A DNA stretch of 64,000 bases from positions 744,001 to 808,000 of the forward strand of contig OY780938.1 in assembly GCA_963676045.1 (NCBI GenBank), written 5' to 3'. The stretch's first letter is position 1, and each line of letters opens with the position of its first letter. The notes below the pieces were generated by a model, which saw nothing but the letters and a program-made list of their open reading frames with translations, was not told where the DNA came from and made no database searches. The translations under genes were made by a program, and so were the position numbers. This document shows positions 44,441-54,123 of the stretch, piece by piece. Origin of the DNA: Methanogranum sp963676045 (GTDB lineage Archaea; Thermoplasmatota; Thermoplasmata; Methanomassiliicoccales; Methanomethylophilaceae).

Positions 44441-45144
44441 TGATAGATGTCGAAAAAGAGATACTCGGCCTGGCAGACCCAAAATACAAGGAATTCAATG
44501 AAAGACTTGTTCCAGGCATAAGGAAGTCGTATGGCGTGAGGGTTCCTCAATTGAGAGAATTGGCAAAGAGGATAATCAAGGACGACTGGAGGTCCTTCCT
44601 TGCATCGGAAAGCACGTCCCTTGAGGAAGACCTTCTTCATGGCTTGGTAATAGCCAATGCTAAGATGGATATCGATGAACGTATGCATTATATGAGAGGA
44701 TTCGTACCAACTATAGATAATTGGGAAGTATGCGACATATTCTGTGGAAGATGGAAATTGAAATCCGAGGATAGTAAAGTTATCTGGAACTATTGCAATG
44801 AACTGATGGGTTCCGATACTGAATTCGGTATGAGATTCGCAACTGTGATGATGATGGCGAACTACATGGATGACGACCACATCAAGGAAATACTCGAACT
44901 TATGAAAGAAAAATATCATCCTGGGTACTATTATAGGATGGGCGCAGCGTGGTGCATATCGACCTGCTACATAAAATACCCAGACATCACGATAGGATAC
45001 CTCATATCGGGTGAATTGGACCCTGACATCCTCTCCAGGTCGATTCAGAAGATATGCGACTCGTATAGGGTGAATGAAGAGGATAAGAATAAGCTCAGGA
45101 TGATCAAAAAGGATATCCTCAGCAGATATCGTCGATCATCCTGA
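44440..45144 (+). CDS. DNA alkylation repair protein, AlkD-like HEAT-repeat glycosylase
   Basis: A 234-aa all-helical protein of the AlkC/AlkD superfamily, which excises positively charged alkylpurines. YGVRVPQLRELAKRI near residue 31, DNWEVCDIFCGRW in the middle and YYRMGAAWCIS later are family features. Its start overlaps ogt by one base. Its 3' end overlaps the convergent 180-aa gene by 26 bases. Confidence 0.9.
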   Translation: MIDVEKEILGLADPKYKEFNERLVPGIRKSYGVRVPQLRELAKRIIKDDWRSFLASESTSLEEDLLHGLVIANAKMDIDERMHYMRGFVPTIDNWEVCDIFCGRWKLKSEDSKVIWNYCNELMGSDTEFGMRFATVMMMANYMDDDHIKEILELMKEKYHPGYYYRMGAAWCISTCYIKYPDITIGYLISGELDPDILSRSIQKICDSYRVNEEDKNKLRMIKKDILSRYRRSS

Positions 45145-45661
45145 ATATCTTCTCGGAGTTCTCCTTCCCTATGCGAGCACCTCTGCGCTCGAGGAATATC
45201 CAGCCCCTCTCCTCGCAATCCTTCTTGAAATCGAGACTCGTGACCGCTATCACTTTATCGTTGGGGAAGGTATTGTTCTTGAGCATCAATGCGAACATGT
45301 CCTTCGGAACACATACGACTATCTTATCGAATGGTTTCGAGACGTATTCCAACTTGCCGAGATAGTCTTTGAGACCCTGAACCCTCTCATAATCCTCTTT
45401 ACAGGACATTATGTTGCCGTAAGGCGCTATGGTATAGTTTCCAGGCACGAATCCGAAATGGGAAGATATCAAACCATACGATACCTCGCACATCTTCGCA
45501 TCGTTCTTTGATGCGGTGTCCAATCTGGCCACTAGTTCCTTGACCTCGGTGACACGGCCCCCGAACATCTCGAATGCGCTCGCCAATCCGTTTTCTAGGA
45601 ATACCGTGGAATCATTCGTTATAACAAGTATCAACTTCAAATTGGCCTTGACCATCATCAT
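45119..45661 (-). CDS. Hypothetical protein downstream of hypD
   Basis: A 180-aa soluble protein. SYGLISSHFGFVPGNYTIAPY (in two pieces around residues 61-81) resembles the DUF6884-type pattern of a Rossmann-like domain in which a similar ISxxFGxVP segment occurs; I cannot confirm the family. Its ATG overlaps the hypD stop by four bases, so it is cotranscribed with hypA-hypD and might assist hydrogenase maturation. Confidence 0.65.
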   Translation of the reverse strand: MMMVKANLKLILVITNDSTVFLENGLASAFEMFGGRVTEVKELVARLDTASKNDAKMCEVSYGLISSHFGFVPGNYTIAPYGNIMSCKEDYERVQGLKDYLGKLEYVSKPFDKIVVCVPKDMFALMLKNNTFPNDKVIAVTSLDFKKDCEERGWIFLERRGARIGKENSEKIFRMIDDIC

Positions 45662-46734
45662 ACCTTCCTGAACTTATATGCGATATTGCAACTTCCTTCA
45701 TCAGAGACCATGCACGGTCCCTTTGGACTCATCGGCTTGCATCCCCTTCCGAACATGGGGCACTCTTCCGACCTTATTATGCCCCTCAGGACCTCTCCGC
45801 ATCTGCATCCTTTGGCCTCTGCCTCGACCTCCGGGGTCTTTAACAGTATATCCGCGTGGACCTTTGTGGCATCATGCGCGGAATATTTATCCTTCAACGC
45901 CAAAGCGCTCTTGGGTATGATCGGGAAGCCTCTCCATTCCCTGTCGACTGGTTCGAATGCCTCTTCCATCAACTTTCTGGCTATTGGATTGCCATTTGGT
46001 TTCACAAGCCTGGTGTATTCGTTCTCAACGTCCACGCGTCCTTCGAATCTCTGTTTGGTCAGCATGTAACATGACATGAGTATGTCAAGAGGCTCGAATC
46101 CTGCGACCACCTGTGGCATTTGATATTTCTCTGCAAAAGGCTTGAAACATTCATAACCTGTTATGACGGCGACATGTCCGGGCATTATCAGACCGTTGAC
46201 CTTTGTCTCACCCATTTTGAAGATCGCATCCAGAACTGGCGGGCATATCCTGTGGCAGCTGTATATGCTGAAATTCTTAGGCAATTGCTTCTGAAGCGGC
46301 ACCGCCGTCGAAGGTGCTGTTGTTTCGAATCCCACCGAGACGAATACAAGCGGCTTGGTCTGCTCTGATGCCATCCTGACCGCGTCCTCTATCGAATATA
46401 CTATCCTTACATCGGCGCCTTCTGCCTTCGCGTCGAAAAGCGATCCTATTGTTGTCGGAACACGCATCATGTCACCGAAAGCCGTTACCGTGACTCCGTT
46501 CCTGGCGAGGGTTATCGCATCTGCGATCTCCTTGCTCGTAGTGACACACACGGGACATCCTGGTCCCTGTTGTATCGTTATGCCGACATCCTCGAGCATC
46601 TCCTCCAGACCAAAACGTACTATTGTATCCTGATGGGTACCGCAGACATGCATGAACTTGCATTCCATTCCCATATCCTTTATAGATGCGAGCATCTTCT
46701 TTGCAGTCTCTTCATCTCTGTATTTGAACATCAT
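45658..46734 (-). CDS. hypD: Hydrogenase maturation protein HypD
   Basis: A 358-aa Fe-S scaffold on which the Fe(CN)2CO unit of [NiFe]-hydrogenases is built with HypC. Conserved cysteine motifs CGTHQD (about residues 31-36) and GPGCPVC (about 58-64) and the C-terminal [4Fe-4S] cysteines (CRCGEV...CPMFGRGC) are present. It starts on the hypA stop (ATGA). HypC, HypE and HypF are not in the window. Confidence 0.96.
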   Translation of the reverse strand: MMFKYRDEETAKKMLASIKDMGMECKFMHVCGTHQDTIVRFGLEEMLEDVGITIQQGPGCPVCVTTSKEIADAITLARNGVTVTAFGDMMRVPTTIGSLFDAKAEGADVRIVYSIEDAVRMASEQTKPLVFVSVGFETTAPSTAVPLQKQLPKNFSIYSCHRICPPVLDAIFKMGETKVNGLIMPGHVAVITGYECFKPFAEKYQMPQVVAGFEPLDILMSCYMLTKQRFEGRVDVENEYTRLVKPNGNPIARKLMEEAFEPVDREWRGFPIIPKSALALKDKYSAHDATKVHADILLKTPEVEAEAKGCRCGEVLRGIIRSEECPMFGRGCKPMSPKGPCMVSDEGSCNIAYKFRKV

Positions 46735-47114
46735 TCAACCTCTTCGATATCCATGCATCTTACGCAACAGGTCTGCCCTTTCAATATGTTGACCGGCCCA
46801 CCGCACTTAGGACATGCCAACACAGGTATGAAATGCTCATCCGCATACTCCCCAAAATTCAGATTCCTTGCCGGACCCCTGTAATTGCATATCTTGCATT
46901 CGAGCTCTATGTCCTCTTCCTCGATCACGAGCTCGGAACCTTCTAATAAGGTACCTCTTGTCACGACCTCGTATGCGAATTCCAACTGCTCCTTACCCAG
47001 ATTTGTGAGTCTGCCGATGGTAAAAGTAACAGAATGAACAGACACCACATCATATTTCTTCAGTTCGTTCAGGATTGCCCTTACAAGATCTGAGGTGACA
47101 GATACTTCATGCAC
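46731..47114 (-). CDS. hypA: Hydrogenase nickel-insertion protein HypA
   Basis: A 127-aa nickel chaperone. I set the start at GTG 47114 because it yields the obligatory N-terminal M-H-E (nickel-binding His2); the longer frame from 47156 would bury it. The zinc site comprises CKIC in the middle and CPKCG about 35 residues later. A further CCVRC lies near the C-terminus, which is unusual. It is coupled to hypD. Confidence 0.92.
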   Translation of the reverse strand: MHEVSVTSDLVRAILNELKKYDVVSVHSVTFTIGRLTNLGKEQLEFAYEVVTRGTLLEGSELVIEEEDIELECKICNYRGPARNLNFGEYADEHFIPVLACPKCGGPVNILKGQTCCVRCMDIEEVE

Positions 47115-47205
47115 GGACCTGTATATCACAATACTCGTTTTAACCTTGTCATCCAAATATGGCGATAAATGCGAACATTACGATCGGGCCTGCGATCGAC
47201 GGGGG

Positions 47206-47880
47206 TCATTTCAACATTTTACCTTCGACATGCAGATGATGATCGCACATGTCCCTTATCGAGCACTTCTCACAATGGGGATGATTCGGGAGACATACCA
47301 CCTGACCGTGTCTCACTAGATATCTGTTTATATCGGACCATCTCCCCTCGGGCGTGATGGCCATCAAACGGACCTCTGTGTCTTCCGGATACTTTGTATC
47401 CACGAGACCGATCAAATTCGATATCCTATGCACATGTGTATCCACACATACTGACGGTATCCCCATCGCATATGAGCGCACGCATGCAGCGGTCTTCCTA
47501 CCGACCATGGGCAGGCTGGTCAGCTCCTCTGTCGATGTTGGGACCACGCCGCCATAGTCTTCCTTCAATATCCTGCAACAATCTACTATCGCCTTTGCCT
47601 TCTGTTGCGGAAATCCAGCAGGACGTATCAATCGAGCTATCATATCGGGGTCGGCATCGGCTATGGCCTCGATCGAATTGTATTCCCTGAAAAGATTGTC
47701 CGATGCTCTCCGTGTGTTATCGTCACGGGTCCTCTGTGATAATATGGTCGCTATCAGAACATGGAATGGATCGCATTCCCATTCCGGATTGAGGCCTTCA
47801 GAAGACCTTCCAGGATATGCTCCTCTGTCATATTCTTTCGAAAGTATGTTCAGAATGACGCATATGTCCTTTTCAACCAT
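47206..47880 (-). CDS. nth: Endonuclease III (HhH-GPD DNA glycosylase)
   Basis: A 224-aa base-excision repair glycosylase/AP lyase. LPMVGRKTAACV is the helix-hairpin-helix with the catalytic lysine, VDTHVHR contains the catalytic aspartate, and C-x6-C-x2-C-x5-C near the end (CLPNHPHCEKCSIRDMC) binds [4Fe-4S]. It overlaps the upstream folC end by 31 bases. Confidence 0.95.
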   Translation of the reverse strand: MVEKDICVILNILSKEYDRGAYPGRSSEGLNPEWECDPFHVLIATILSQRTRDDNTRRASDNLFREYNSIEAIADADPDMIARLIRPAGFPQQKAKAIVDCCRILKEDYGGVVPTSTEELTSLPMVGRKTAACVRSYAMGIPSVCVDTHVHRISNLIGLVDTKYPEDTEVRLMAITPEGRWSDINRYLVRHGQVVCLPNHPHCEKCSIRDMCDHHLHVEGKMLK

Positions 47881-49118
47881 GTCAAAGCATCTCCTGCCAT
47901 ATAGAAAGACCCTGTCACTAGTATCGTCTCCCCGCCCTTCCTCTCTTCCATGGCCATCCTTATGGCCTCCCCGACATTCCTCGCCTGCTCCACAGATGTG
48001 AAATGCCCCCTCATGATCGGGATGACGCGCTCTATAGGCGCGGCACGTACGGAATCAGGGACCGTGACAATGACCCTATCGGATATTTTTGCGAGATTCT
48101 CTGAGATGTGGATTATGTCCTTGTCGCCAAGAACACCGAACACCAATAGGACCTTGCCATAGAGCTCCAATATGTCGCTAGCCAGGTCCTCGGACCCTGC
48201 ACGGGTGTGGGTGACGTCGATCACTATGGAATGCTTCTCGAATCTTTGCATGCGGCAAGGCCATGAGACACTAGATAGGCCTTTCTTCATGTGGAACTGT
48301 ACCCTTTCTTCGAATATGTCCAATCTGGACACGGCCTCGATGGCCAAGGATGCGTTCCTCGCCTGATGTCTCCCCGGGATCGATACCCTGTAAGGCTCGT
48401 TTTTGTATCTGAAGGCCAGAGAGTCCCTGTTGCTGCCTATCACGGATATGTCCTTCTGGTCTATCACAATCAGGTCCGCACCGCGCTCTATGGCGACCTT
48501 GGATATCACTCCGACCGCCGGTTCGGGGTTCAACGTTATACAAGGCACTCCAGGTTTGATTATGCCTGCCTTCTCGAATGCTATCTTCTCGACGGTATCT
48601 CCAAGGAACTCTGTATGCTCCAGGCTGATATTGCATATCACACACACATCGGGATGTATAACATTGGTCGCATCGAATCTGCCACCCATGCCAACCTCTA
48701 TTACCGCATACTCGACACCCTTCCTGTGGAAATGCATCAGTGCGATGGCCGTGGTGACCTCGAAGAATGTGCATCTCGTGCCATCCTTCTCCATGTCTTT
48801 GACGATGGGCATGACATACGAGGCCAACTGAGATAATTCCTCTTCGGATATGCTCTCACCGGATACCATTATGCGCTCATTGAATTCTGTCAAATGGGGG
48901 GAAGTGTAAAGCCCTGTACGCAATCCAGATACCCGCAGCATCGATTCGATGCATGCGCATGTGGAGCCTTTCCCATCCGTGCCCGCGACATGTATCGTGT
49001 GGAATCTGTCCTGCGGGTCCCCGAGTCTTCTCAAAAGCTCTGTTATGTTGGTAAGTCCTAATTTGATGCCGTGAAGCTGAAGACCGTATAACCATTCCAG
49101 TACATCCTTCGTATCCAT
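47850..49118 (-). CDS. folC: Folylpolyglutamate synthase-like Mur ligase FolC
   Basis: A 422-aa ATP-dependent amide ligase. The P-loop GTDGKGST (about residues 46-53), the omega-loop TSPHL, and EVGMGGRFDATNV are typical FolC motifs. In methanogens such enzymes may glutamylate tetrahydromethanopterin-type or folate cofactors; the exact substrate is open. It lies between the AsnB-like gene (18 bases upstream) and nth, in one minus-strand run. Confidence 0.9.
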   Translation of the reverse strand: MDTKDVLEWLYGLQLHGIKLGLTNITELLRRLGDPQDRFHTIHVAGTDGKGSTCACIESMLRVSGLRTGLYTSPHLTEFNERIMVSGESISEEELSQLASYVMPIVKDMEKDGTRCTFFEVTTAIALMHFHRKGVEYAVIEVGMGGRFDATNVIHPDVCVICNISLEHTEFLGDTVEKIAFEKAGIIKPGVPCITLNPEPAVGVISKVAIERGADLIVIDQKDISVIGSNRDSLAFRYKNEPYRVSIPGRHQARNASLAIEAVSRLDIFEERVQFHMKKGLSSVSWPCRMQRFEKHSIVIDVTHTRAGSEDLASDILELYGKVLLVFGVLGDKDIIHISENLAKISDRVIVTVPDSVRAAPIERVIPIMRGHFTSVEQARNVGEAIRMAMEERKGGETILVTGSFYMAGDALTWLKRTYASF

Positions 49119-49136
49119 TCCGACACCTGCCTGTTA

Positions 49137-49925
49137 TCATATCTCGGTACTGATCTGCTCGATGAGCTCTGAATACCTTATGCCCTTCTTCTTGCATATG
49201 CAGTGTACCGCATCCATCATACCGGAACCGTATTGCGCCGCTTTCTTATCCTTATTGGATATGAATGGGAATCCCTGATGGAGTGCTGCATCCTTCAACA
49301 GCATCTTCCTCGAATCCTGGTCCTTTGGCATGACCGCCTCGATCCCCATTCCGCTGACAGCGCTCACGATCCTTTCATCAAGGAACGGATACAATATCGT
49401 CTTACCAAAATGATCGGCCACCTTCGTCTCATGATGCAGTGTGGGCCCCTTGAGACTTCCCATGTCATCCCCCATCATGCGCTTCAAGGATTCGATATCC
49501 AGGCCTATGTATTTCGAATACCCTGCGAAAAGCTCATCGGAACCCTGACCGCCGATGATCAGCGATTCCTTACAGGTCTTGCATACATAGAACAGAGGCG
49601 TCTCGAATGCCAACATCAATGGGCTGACCGTACCTGTGATGCGCATCATCTCCTTCAATGAGGAGATGAGATCCTCCTCCCCTATGGGTATGTACGTCCA
49701 ATCCATTCCAAGCTCTGCGGACATGTCCTTGGCCATGCGAACATCGTATGATTGACCATATCCTACAGTGTACAGCATGACGGATTTTGCATATCTCTTC
49801 GTCAGAGCAGCCACTATTCCAGAATCTAGACCTCCTGAGAAAGCCACTGCGACATCCTTGCCCTCGGTCAGATCCCTCACGACCGATTCCAATGTCGCAC
49901 TGACGGTTTCAACATGGGATTCCAT
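49137..49925 (-). CDS. Asparagine synthase-like PP-loop ATPase
   Basis: A 262-aa protein with the PP-loop FSGGLDSG (about residues 29-36) and the AsnB synthetase-domain segment GGQGSDELFAGYSKY. The N-terminal glutaminase domain of AsnB is absent, so ammonia must come from elsewhere or the substrate is different. It adenylates an acid and transfers nitrogen or a similar nucleophile. Single-domain archaeal members are uncharacterised. Confidence 0.8.
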   Translation of the reverse strand: MESHVETVSATLESVVRDLTEGKDVAVAFSGGLDSGIVAALTKRYAKSVMLYTVGYGQSYDVRMAKDMSAELGMDWTYIPIGEEDLISSLKEMMRITGTVSPLMLAFETPLFYVCKTCKESLIIGGQGSDELFAGYSKYIGLDIESLKRMMGDDMGSLKGPTLHHETKVADHFGKTILYPFLDERIVSAVSGMGIEAVMPKDQDSRKMLLKDAALHQGFPFISNKDKKAAQYGSGMMDAVHCICKKKGIRYSELIEQISTEI

Positions 49926-49962
49926 GTTTCTCCTAAGGTATGTCGAAGATAAAACCCTATCC

Positions 49963-50511
49963 TCATAATTTATCGAAGGAGATCAATGCGGATGCTATGT
50001 GGGATGCCGATCTGTCGACACCGTACCTGTTCTTTATGAACATGTCCGTTGTGGTCGCGGGATAGAATATCACTGGGTTTTTAATGCCGTCTCCCTCGCC
50101 GATGCACTTTGCATCTTGCGGCAGCATCACGACCTTCGCTATCTCGCTCTCCGCATTCACCAACAATGCGAAGTCATCCGATAGCATCACGATGTCCGTC
50201 CTGTCGATGTATTCCTCCTGCCTTCCCACAGGTATGTCGAACCCCACCATGTTACCGTTCTCATCTTCCATTATCATCACATGATCGGTGGGTGGCTCGA
50301 ATGTGTACTCGCAAAACACGATGACATGCATGGACCTGGTCTTGCAGGCCTCCAAAGCCCTGTTGTCCATAGGCATACCGAACGAGGTGTCTTCGATACA
50401 TGCTTCCATCTCGAATATCTCCCTGAGCACAGGCCCGTCCGGTACTACGACCGATACTATCCCTGACTTGCAGGAAAGGGCCTCCACTATCCTCTGAACG
50501 TCCATGCACAT
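49963..50511 (-). CDS. Hypothetical protein
   Basis: A 182-aa acidic soluble protein with no recognised domain, signal or membrane segment. The start is ATG 50511, with ATG 50505 as alternative. It lies 37 bases before the AsnB-like gene on the same strand and divergent from nikR, so it could be part of the AsnB-like/folC/nth run. No function can be assigned. Confidence 0.65.
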   Translation of the reverse strand: MCMDVQRIVEALSCKSGIVSVVVPDGPVLREIFEMEACIEDTSFGMPMDNRALEACKTRSMHVIVFCEYTFEPPTDHVMIMEDENGNMVGFDIPVGRQEEYIDRTDIVMLSDDFALLVNAESEIAKVVMLPQDAKCIGEGDGIKNPVIFYPATTTDMFIKNRYGVDRSASHIASALISFDKL

Positions 50512-50612
50512 GTAACGGATTTTCTCTATTTAACGCCAAAGCATGATATCCATAACAAACGGATTAGTATACGGTTCGTAACATTCATTAAGCCGTAAGT
50601 CAATCCAATCGC

Positions 50613-51053
50613 ATGGATGGAGTAACCCGTATCGGTGTCTCGCTGGAACCTGAATTGCTTAAGGATTTTGACAAACTTATCTCGAAGAAAGGATATGTAA
50701 GCAGATCAGAGGCGATACGCGATCTTGTGCGTGATTCCCTCGCCGAGAACGAATGGAAGAATGAGAAGGAGTACATGTCCGGGGTCATTGTGATGATCTA
50801 CGACCATGAGGTTACAGGCATCGGAGAGAAACTGACAACATTGCAGCACACGAAGATGCAGAACATCAATACATCGATACATGTCCATTTGGATCACGAG
50901 AGATGCATGGAGGTCATAATCGTGGAAGGGGAGCTCGGACACCTCAAGGAACTGACGAACGAGATCGCAGCCATAAAGGGCGTCTTGAGATGCAAACTCA
51001 CCATGGCGTCACGTGCGACTGCCCATATGCATTACATAGGCACAAGGAACTGA
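50613..51053 (+). CDS. nikR: Nickel-responsive regulator NikR
   Basis: A 146-aa ribbon-helix-helix repressor (N-terminal RIGVSLEPELLKDFDKLI) with an ACT-like metal domain. The nickel ligands H79, H90, H92 and C98 have the same spacing as in Escherichia coli NikR (H76, H87, H89, C95). It likely represses nickel uptake when Ni is plentiful. The nearby hypA/hypD cluster fits nickel homeostasis; no nickel transporter is in the window. Confidence 0.95.
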   Translation: MDGVTRIGVSLEPELLKDFDKLISKKGYVSRSEAIRDLVRDSLAENEWKNEKEYMSGVIVMIYDHEVTGIGEKLTTLQHTKMQNINTSIHVHLDHERCMEVIIVEGELGHLKELTNEIAAIKGVLRCKLTMASRATAHMHYIGTRN

Positions 51054-51122
51054 TTCCGAATCTCCGTCTCCTTTTTGTCCCTTACAAGGTTATTTAACCG
51101 TTGAGTACGTCGAGGACGATGA

Positions 51123-53501
51123 ATGAGAAAGCTGATAATAACAGAGAAAGCTAATGCAGCCAGAAGGATCGCTACAATACTTTCTGACGGCAAGACACAC
51201 TCCGAATCGGGAGGAGGTGTCACGGTTCTCACCTTTGAGGCGGACGGTGACGATTACACAGTCGTAAGTCTCAGGGGCCACATCATAGAATTGGATTATT
51301 CTGAAAAATACAATGATTGGGGATCCAATCCCCCGATCGAGCTAGTACGTGCTCCGCAGGTAAAGACGGTACGTGTGAAATCGATCCTCAACAAGATAGA
51401 TGATATCGCCAAGATATCCGATGAGATCATAATCGCCACCGACTTCGATAGAGAAGGAGAGCTCATAGGCATGGAAACGATCCAGGCCATAAATGCTGAC
51501 ATGTCCAAGGTAAAGAGGGCAAGATTCAGCGCCCTGACCAAGGGAGAGGTCGAAAAGGCATTCTCCGAATTGACAGCGCCCGACACCAAGCTCTCTGATG
51601 CCGCAGAGGCCAGACAGATAGTCGACCTTACATGGGGGGCGGTGCTGACAAGACTCATCTCACTCTCTGCAGGGCAGGTAGGAAAGAATTTCATGTCTGT
51701 CGGAAGGGTCCAAAGTCCGACGTTGAAACTTCTAGTTGACAGGAACGAGGAGATAGAGAGCTTCATACCGGTGCCATATTGGAACCTTGTCGGTAAATTC
51801 GGAATGCTGGCATTCAGAGGGGAGCACGATAAGAACCCCTTTTGGAATGAGAAGGAAGCGCACACCATCCTTGCGAAGATAAGCAAGCACACAAAAGGCA
51901 CCATAGTAAAATACGATGTCAGCGAGAAGGAAGAATTCCGTCCCGCGCCTTTCGATACCACGATGATGCAGGTCGAGGCCAACAAGATCGGCATACCTCC
52001 GACGATGGCCATGAAACTCGCAGAGGACCTGTACACGGGAGGATACATCTCGTATCCCCGTACAGAGAACACAGAATATCCGAAGAGCCTTGGCCTTAAA
52101 TCGGTATTAGAGAAACTCAAGGATTCACCAGATTTCAAGTCGGATGCCGAAGAGATACTTGCACAGGATAGGATAACCCCCTCCAGAGGCAAGAAGCGTA
52201 CAACTGACCATCCTCCGATATACCCAACCGCTGGAGCATCATCTGAGAAGATGAAAGGCGATAAATGGAAACTCTACGAATTGATAGTTAGGAGATTCCT
52301 AGCCACTGTCGGACCCAATGCAAAAGCACAGATAACAGAGGTAACCATCAATGTAGATGGCGAGGAATTCAATGCAGAGGGATATATCCAGTTGGAACAG
52401 GGATGGAAGAAATACTACAAGAAGTACATGAAAGTCACAGAGAACCGTCTTCCAAAGATGGAGGTCGGCGAAAAGGTGGAAATAAGGTCGATCGGTGTCG
52501 AGAATTCAGAGACCAAACCACCATACAGATACAACCAGGGTTCCCTCATCCAAGAGATGGACAGATTGCAACTTGGTACCAAGAGTACAAGACATGACAT
52601 CATCGGGAAACTTTACTCCAGGAACTATGTGCAGGGCAACTACCTAGTACCCACGGCAAGCGGTACGGCCCTGACAAGGTCACTCGAGAAACATGGAGGC
52701 GGCATAACCGAACCGGAGATGACCGCCAAACTTGAAGAGGACATGCTGAGGATCAGCGAAGGGGAATGCACCTTGGATGACGTCGTAAAGAAATCCCAGG
52801 ATATGCTCTATGATGTCGCATCGAAGATCTCCTCTGAAAGCAACGATATCGGCAACGAGATAAAACTGGCGCTGAAAAGTCAGCAATTCATCGGTATCTG
52901 CCCTACATGCGGCAAGAACATGACCATAAAGAAATCCAAGAACGGCAATTTCATAGGATGCGATGGATACCCCGACTGCGTACGCGCATACCCTCTTCCA
53001 AGGGGGGCCATGATACAACCGACGGAGACCCAATGCCCAATATGCGGATTGTCACAATTGAAGATCGTCCGTAAGGGAATGCCTCCATCCATCCAATGCA
53101 TAGATCCCAAGTGCAGCAGCAACACATCCAAGAACCATCTTGGAAGATGCCCTACATGCAACAAAGGTACCATCCGCATTATGTATTCCAAGACTGGCAG
53201 GCGCTTCGCTGGTTGCTCAGAATGGCCTAATTGCACACAGACATACCCGTTGAGGCCTAGGGGCAGTATAGTCCCCACTGACAAACTCTGCGAGGTATGC
53301 AATTCTCCGATGATAGTCTTCGGATCGATAACAGAATGCATCAATCCAGACTGTACGACTAAGAAGAAGGCGAAGGCCACTAAGACAGTGTCGACAGCGG
53401 AAAAGGATGAACGTGTGGGCAAGGTGGTCGTGGTAAAGAAGACCACCACGACAAAGAAGACCGTTGCAAAGAAGAAACCTGTGAAGGAATCGACCGATTG
53501 A
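51123..53501 (+). CDS. topA: DNA topoisomerase I (type IA) with zinc-ribbon tail
   Basis: A 792-aa enzyme that relaxes negatively supercoiled DNA. The Toprim domain opens with TEKANAARRIA and has the acidic DFDREGE site. The catalytic tyrosine lies in ISYPRTENTEYP. Four C4 zinc ribbons follow (first at about residues 597-620), then a Lys/Thr-rich tail (KKTTTTKKTVAKKK) that probably binds DNA. A lysine-rich tail is unusual for archaeal TopA and recalls bacterial forms. Confidence 0.95.
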   Translation: MRKLIITEKANAARRIATILSDGKTHSESGGGVTVLTFEADGDDYTVVSLRGHIIELDYSEKYNDWGSNPPIELVRAPQVKTVRVKSILNKIDDIAKISDEIIIATDFDREGELIGMETIQAINADMSKVKRARFSALTKGEVEKAFSELTAPDTKLSDAAEARQIVDLTWGAVLTRLISLSAGQVGKNFMSVGRVQSPTLKLLVDRNEEIESFIPVPYWNLVGKFGMLAFRGEHDKNPFWNEKEAHTILAKISKHTKGTIVKYDVSEKEEFRPAPFDTTMMQVEANKIGIPPTMAMKLAEDLYTGGYISYPRTENTEYPKSLGLKSVLEKLKDSPDFKSDAEEILAQDRITPSRGKKRTTDHPPIYPTAGASSEKMKGDKWKLYELIVRRFLATVGPNAKAQITEVTINVDGEEFNAEGYIQLEQGWKKYYKKYMKVTENRLPKMEVGEKVEIRSIGVENSETKPPYRYNQGSLIQEMDRLQLGTKSTRHDIIGKLYSRNYVQGNYLVPTASGTALTRSLEKHGGGITEPEMTAKLEEDMLRISEGECTLDDVVKKSQDMLYDVASKISSESNDIGNEIKLALKSQQFIGICPTCGKNMTIKKSKNGNFIGCDGYPDCVRAYPLPRGAMIQPTETQCPICGLSQLKIVRKGMPPSIQCIDPKCSSNTSKNHLGRCPTCNKGTIRIMYSKTGRRFAGCSEWPNCTQTYPLRPRGSIVPTDKLCEVCNSPMIVFGSITECINPDCTTKKKAKATKTVSTAEKDERVGKVVVVKKTTTTKKTVAKKKPVKESTD

Positions 53502-53607
53502 TACGCTATTCATATCGTATCAATGTCGAAGCCCATTGTTAATACTAATTAATAAATTCGTAATAAAATAGTTAACATGAAAATAATTGCATCGATGTGA
53601 TATGATC

Positions 53608-53793
53608 TTAAAGGGACCATGCCCCGTCTTCTTCCGAGACACCATCAAAATGATTGTTCAACTCGTCGATCTCCTCAGATATCCTGAGGTTCCTGCAACT
53701 CACACATTCAAGCTCTTTGCCTAGTTTTTTCTTGAGTTGCATCTCATTCCTATCAAGGCCTACAATACGGCCGCAGGAACAGTAAATCTTCAT
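53608..53793 (-). CDS. Small zinc-finger-like protein
   Basis: A 61-aa protein starting MKIYCSCGRIVGLDRN with a CSC and a later CVSC, forming a likely Zn(Cys)4 site, then an acidic helix (EEIDELNNHF). I chose ATG 53793; a GTG at 53850 would add 19 residues with another CCVC. Function unknown. The upstream gap (to 54123) holds an AGGCGT/ACGCCT inverted repeat and A/T-rich DNA, but no gene. Confidence 0.65.
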   Translation of the reverse strand: MKIYCSCGRIVGLDRNEMQLKKKLGKELECVSCRNLRISEEIDELNNHFDGVSEEDGAWSL

Positions 53794-54123
53794 GAATGAC
53801 TTTGATCCAACACTATCCAGTGTACAAACACAACACGCTTTGGATTTCACTGAACGATTGGACGGGACATCATTACTGACGATAGTTTCACTTCCTGCGT
53901 TTATCGTAATAAGGCGTAAATTCCCATCATAACGCCTACCACAATCGACTATCTCTGTCTATCCACAGTATGAATATAAGCTTTCTGTTACCACAGAAAA
54001 TAGGCGTTCCTAAAACAACACAAACTATGCGTATAATAATAAAATAATGAATAATCTTTATATAATAGATATTAAAGGGTTTTTGATTTTCACAAAGGAC
54101 CTTCGCGGACGCCGTTCGTCGAT

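Noticed and set aside
51296..52192. 298-codon minus-strand frame opposite topA
   Set aside because: Ser-rich shadow of the topoisomerase core; no start signal or domain.
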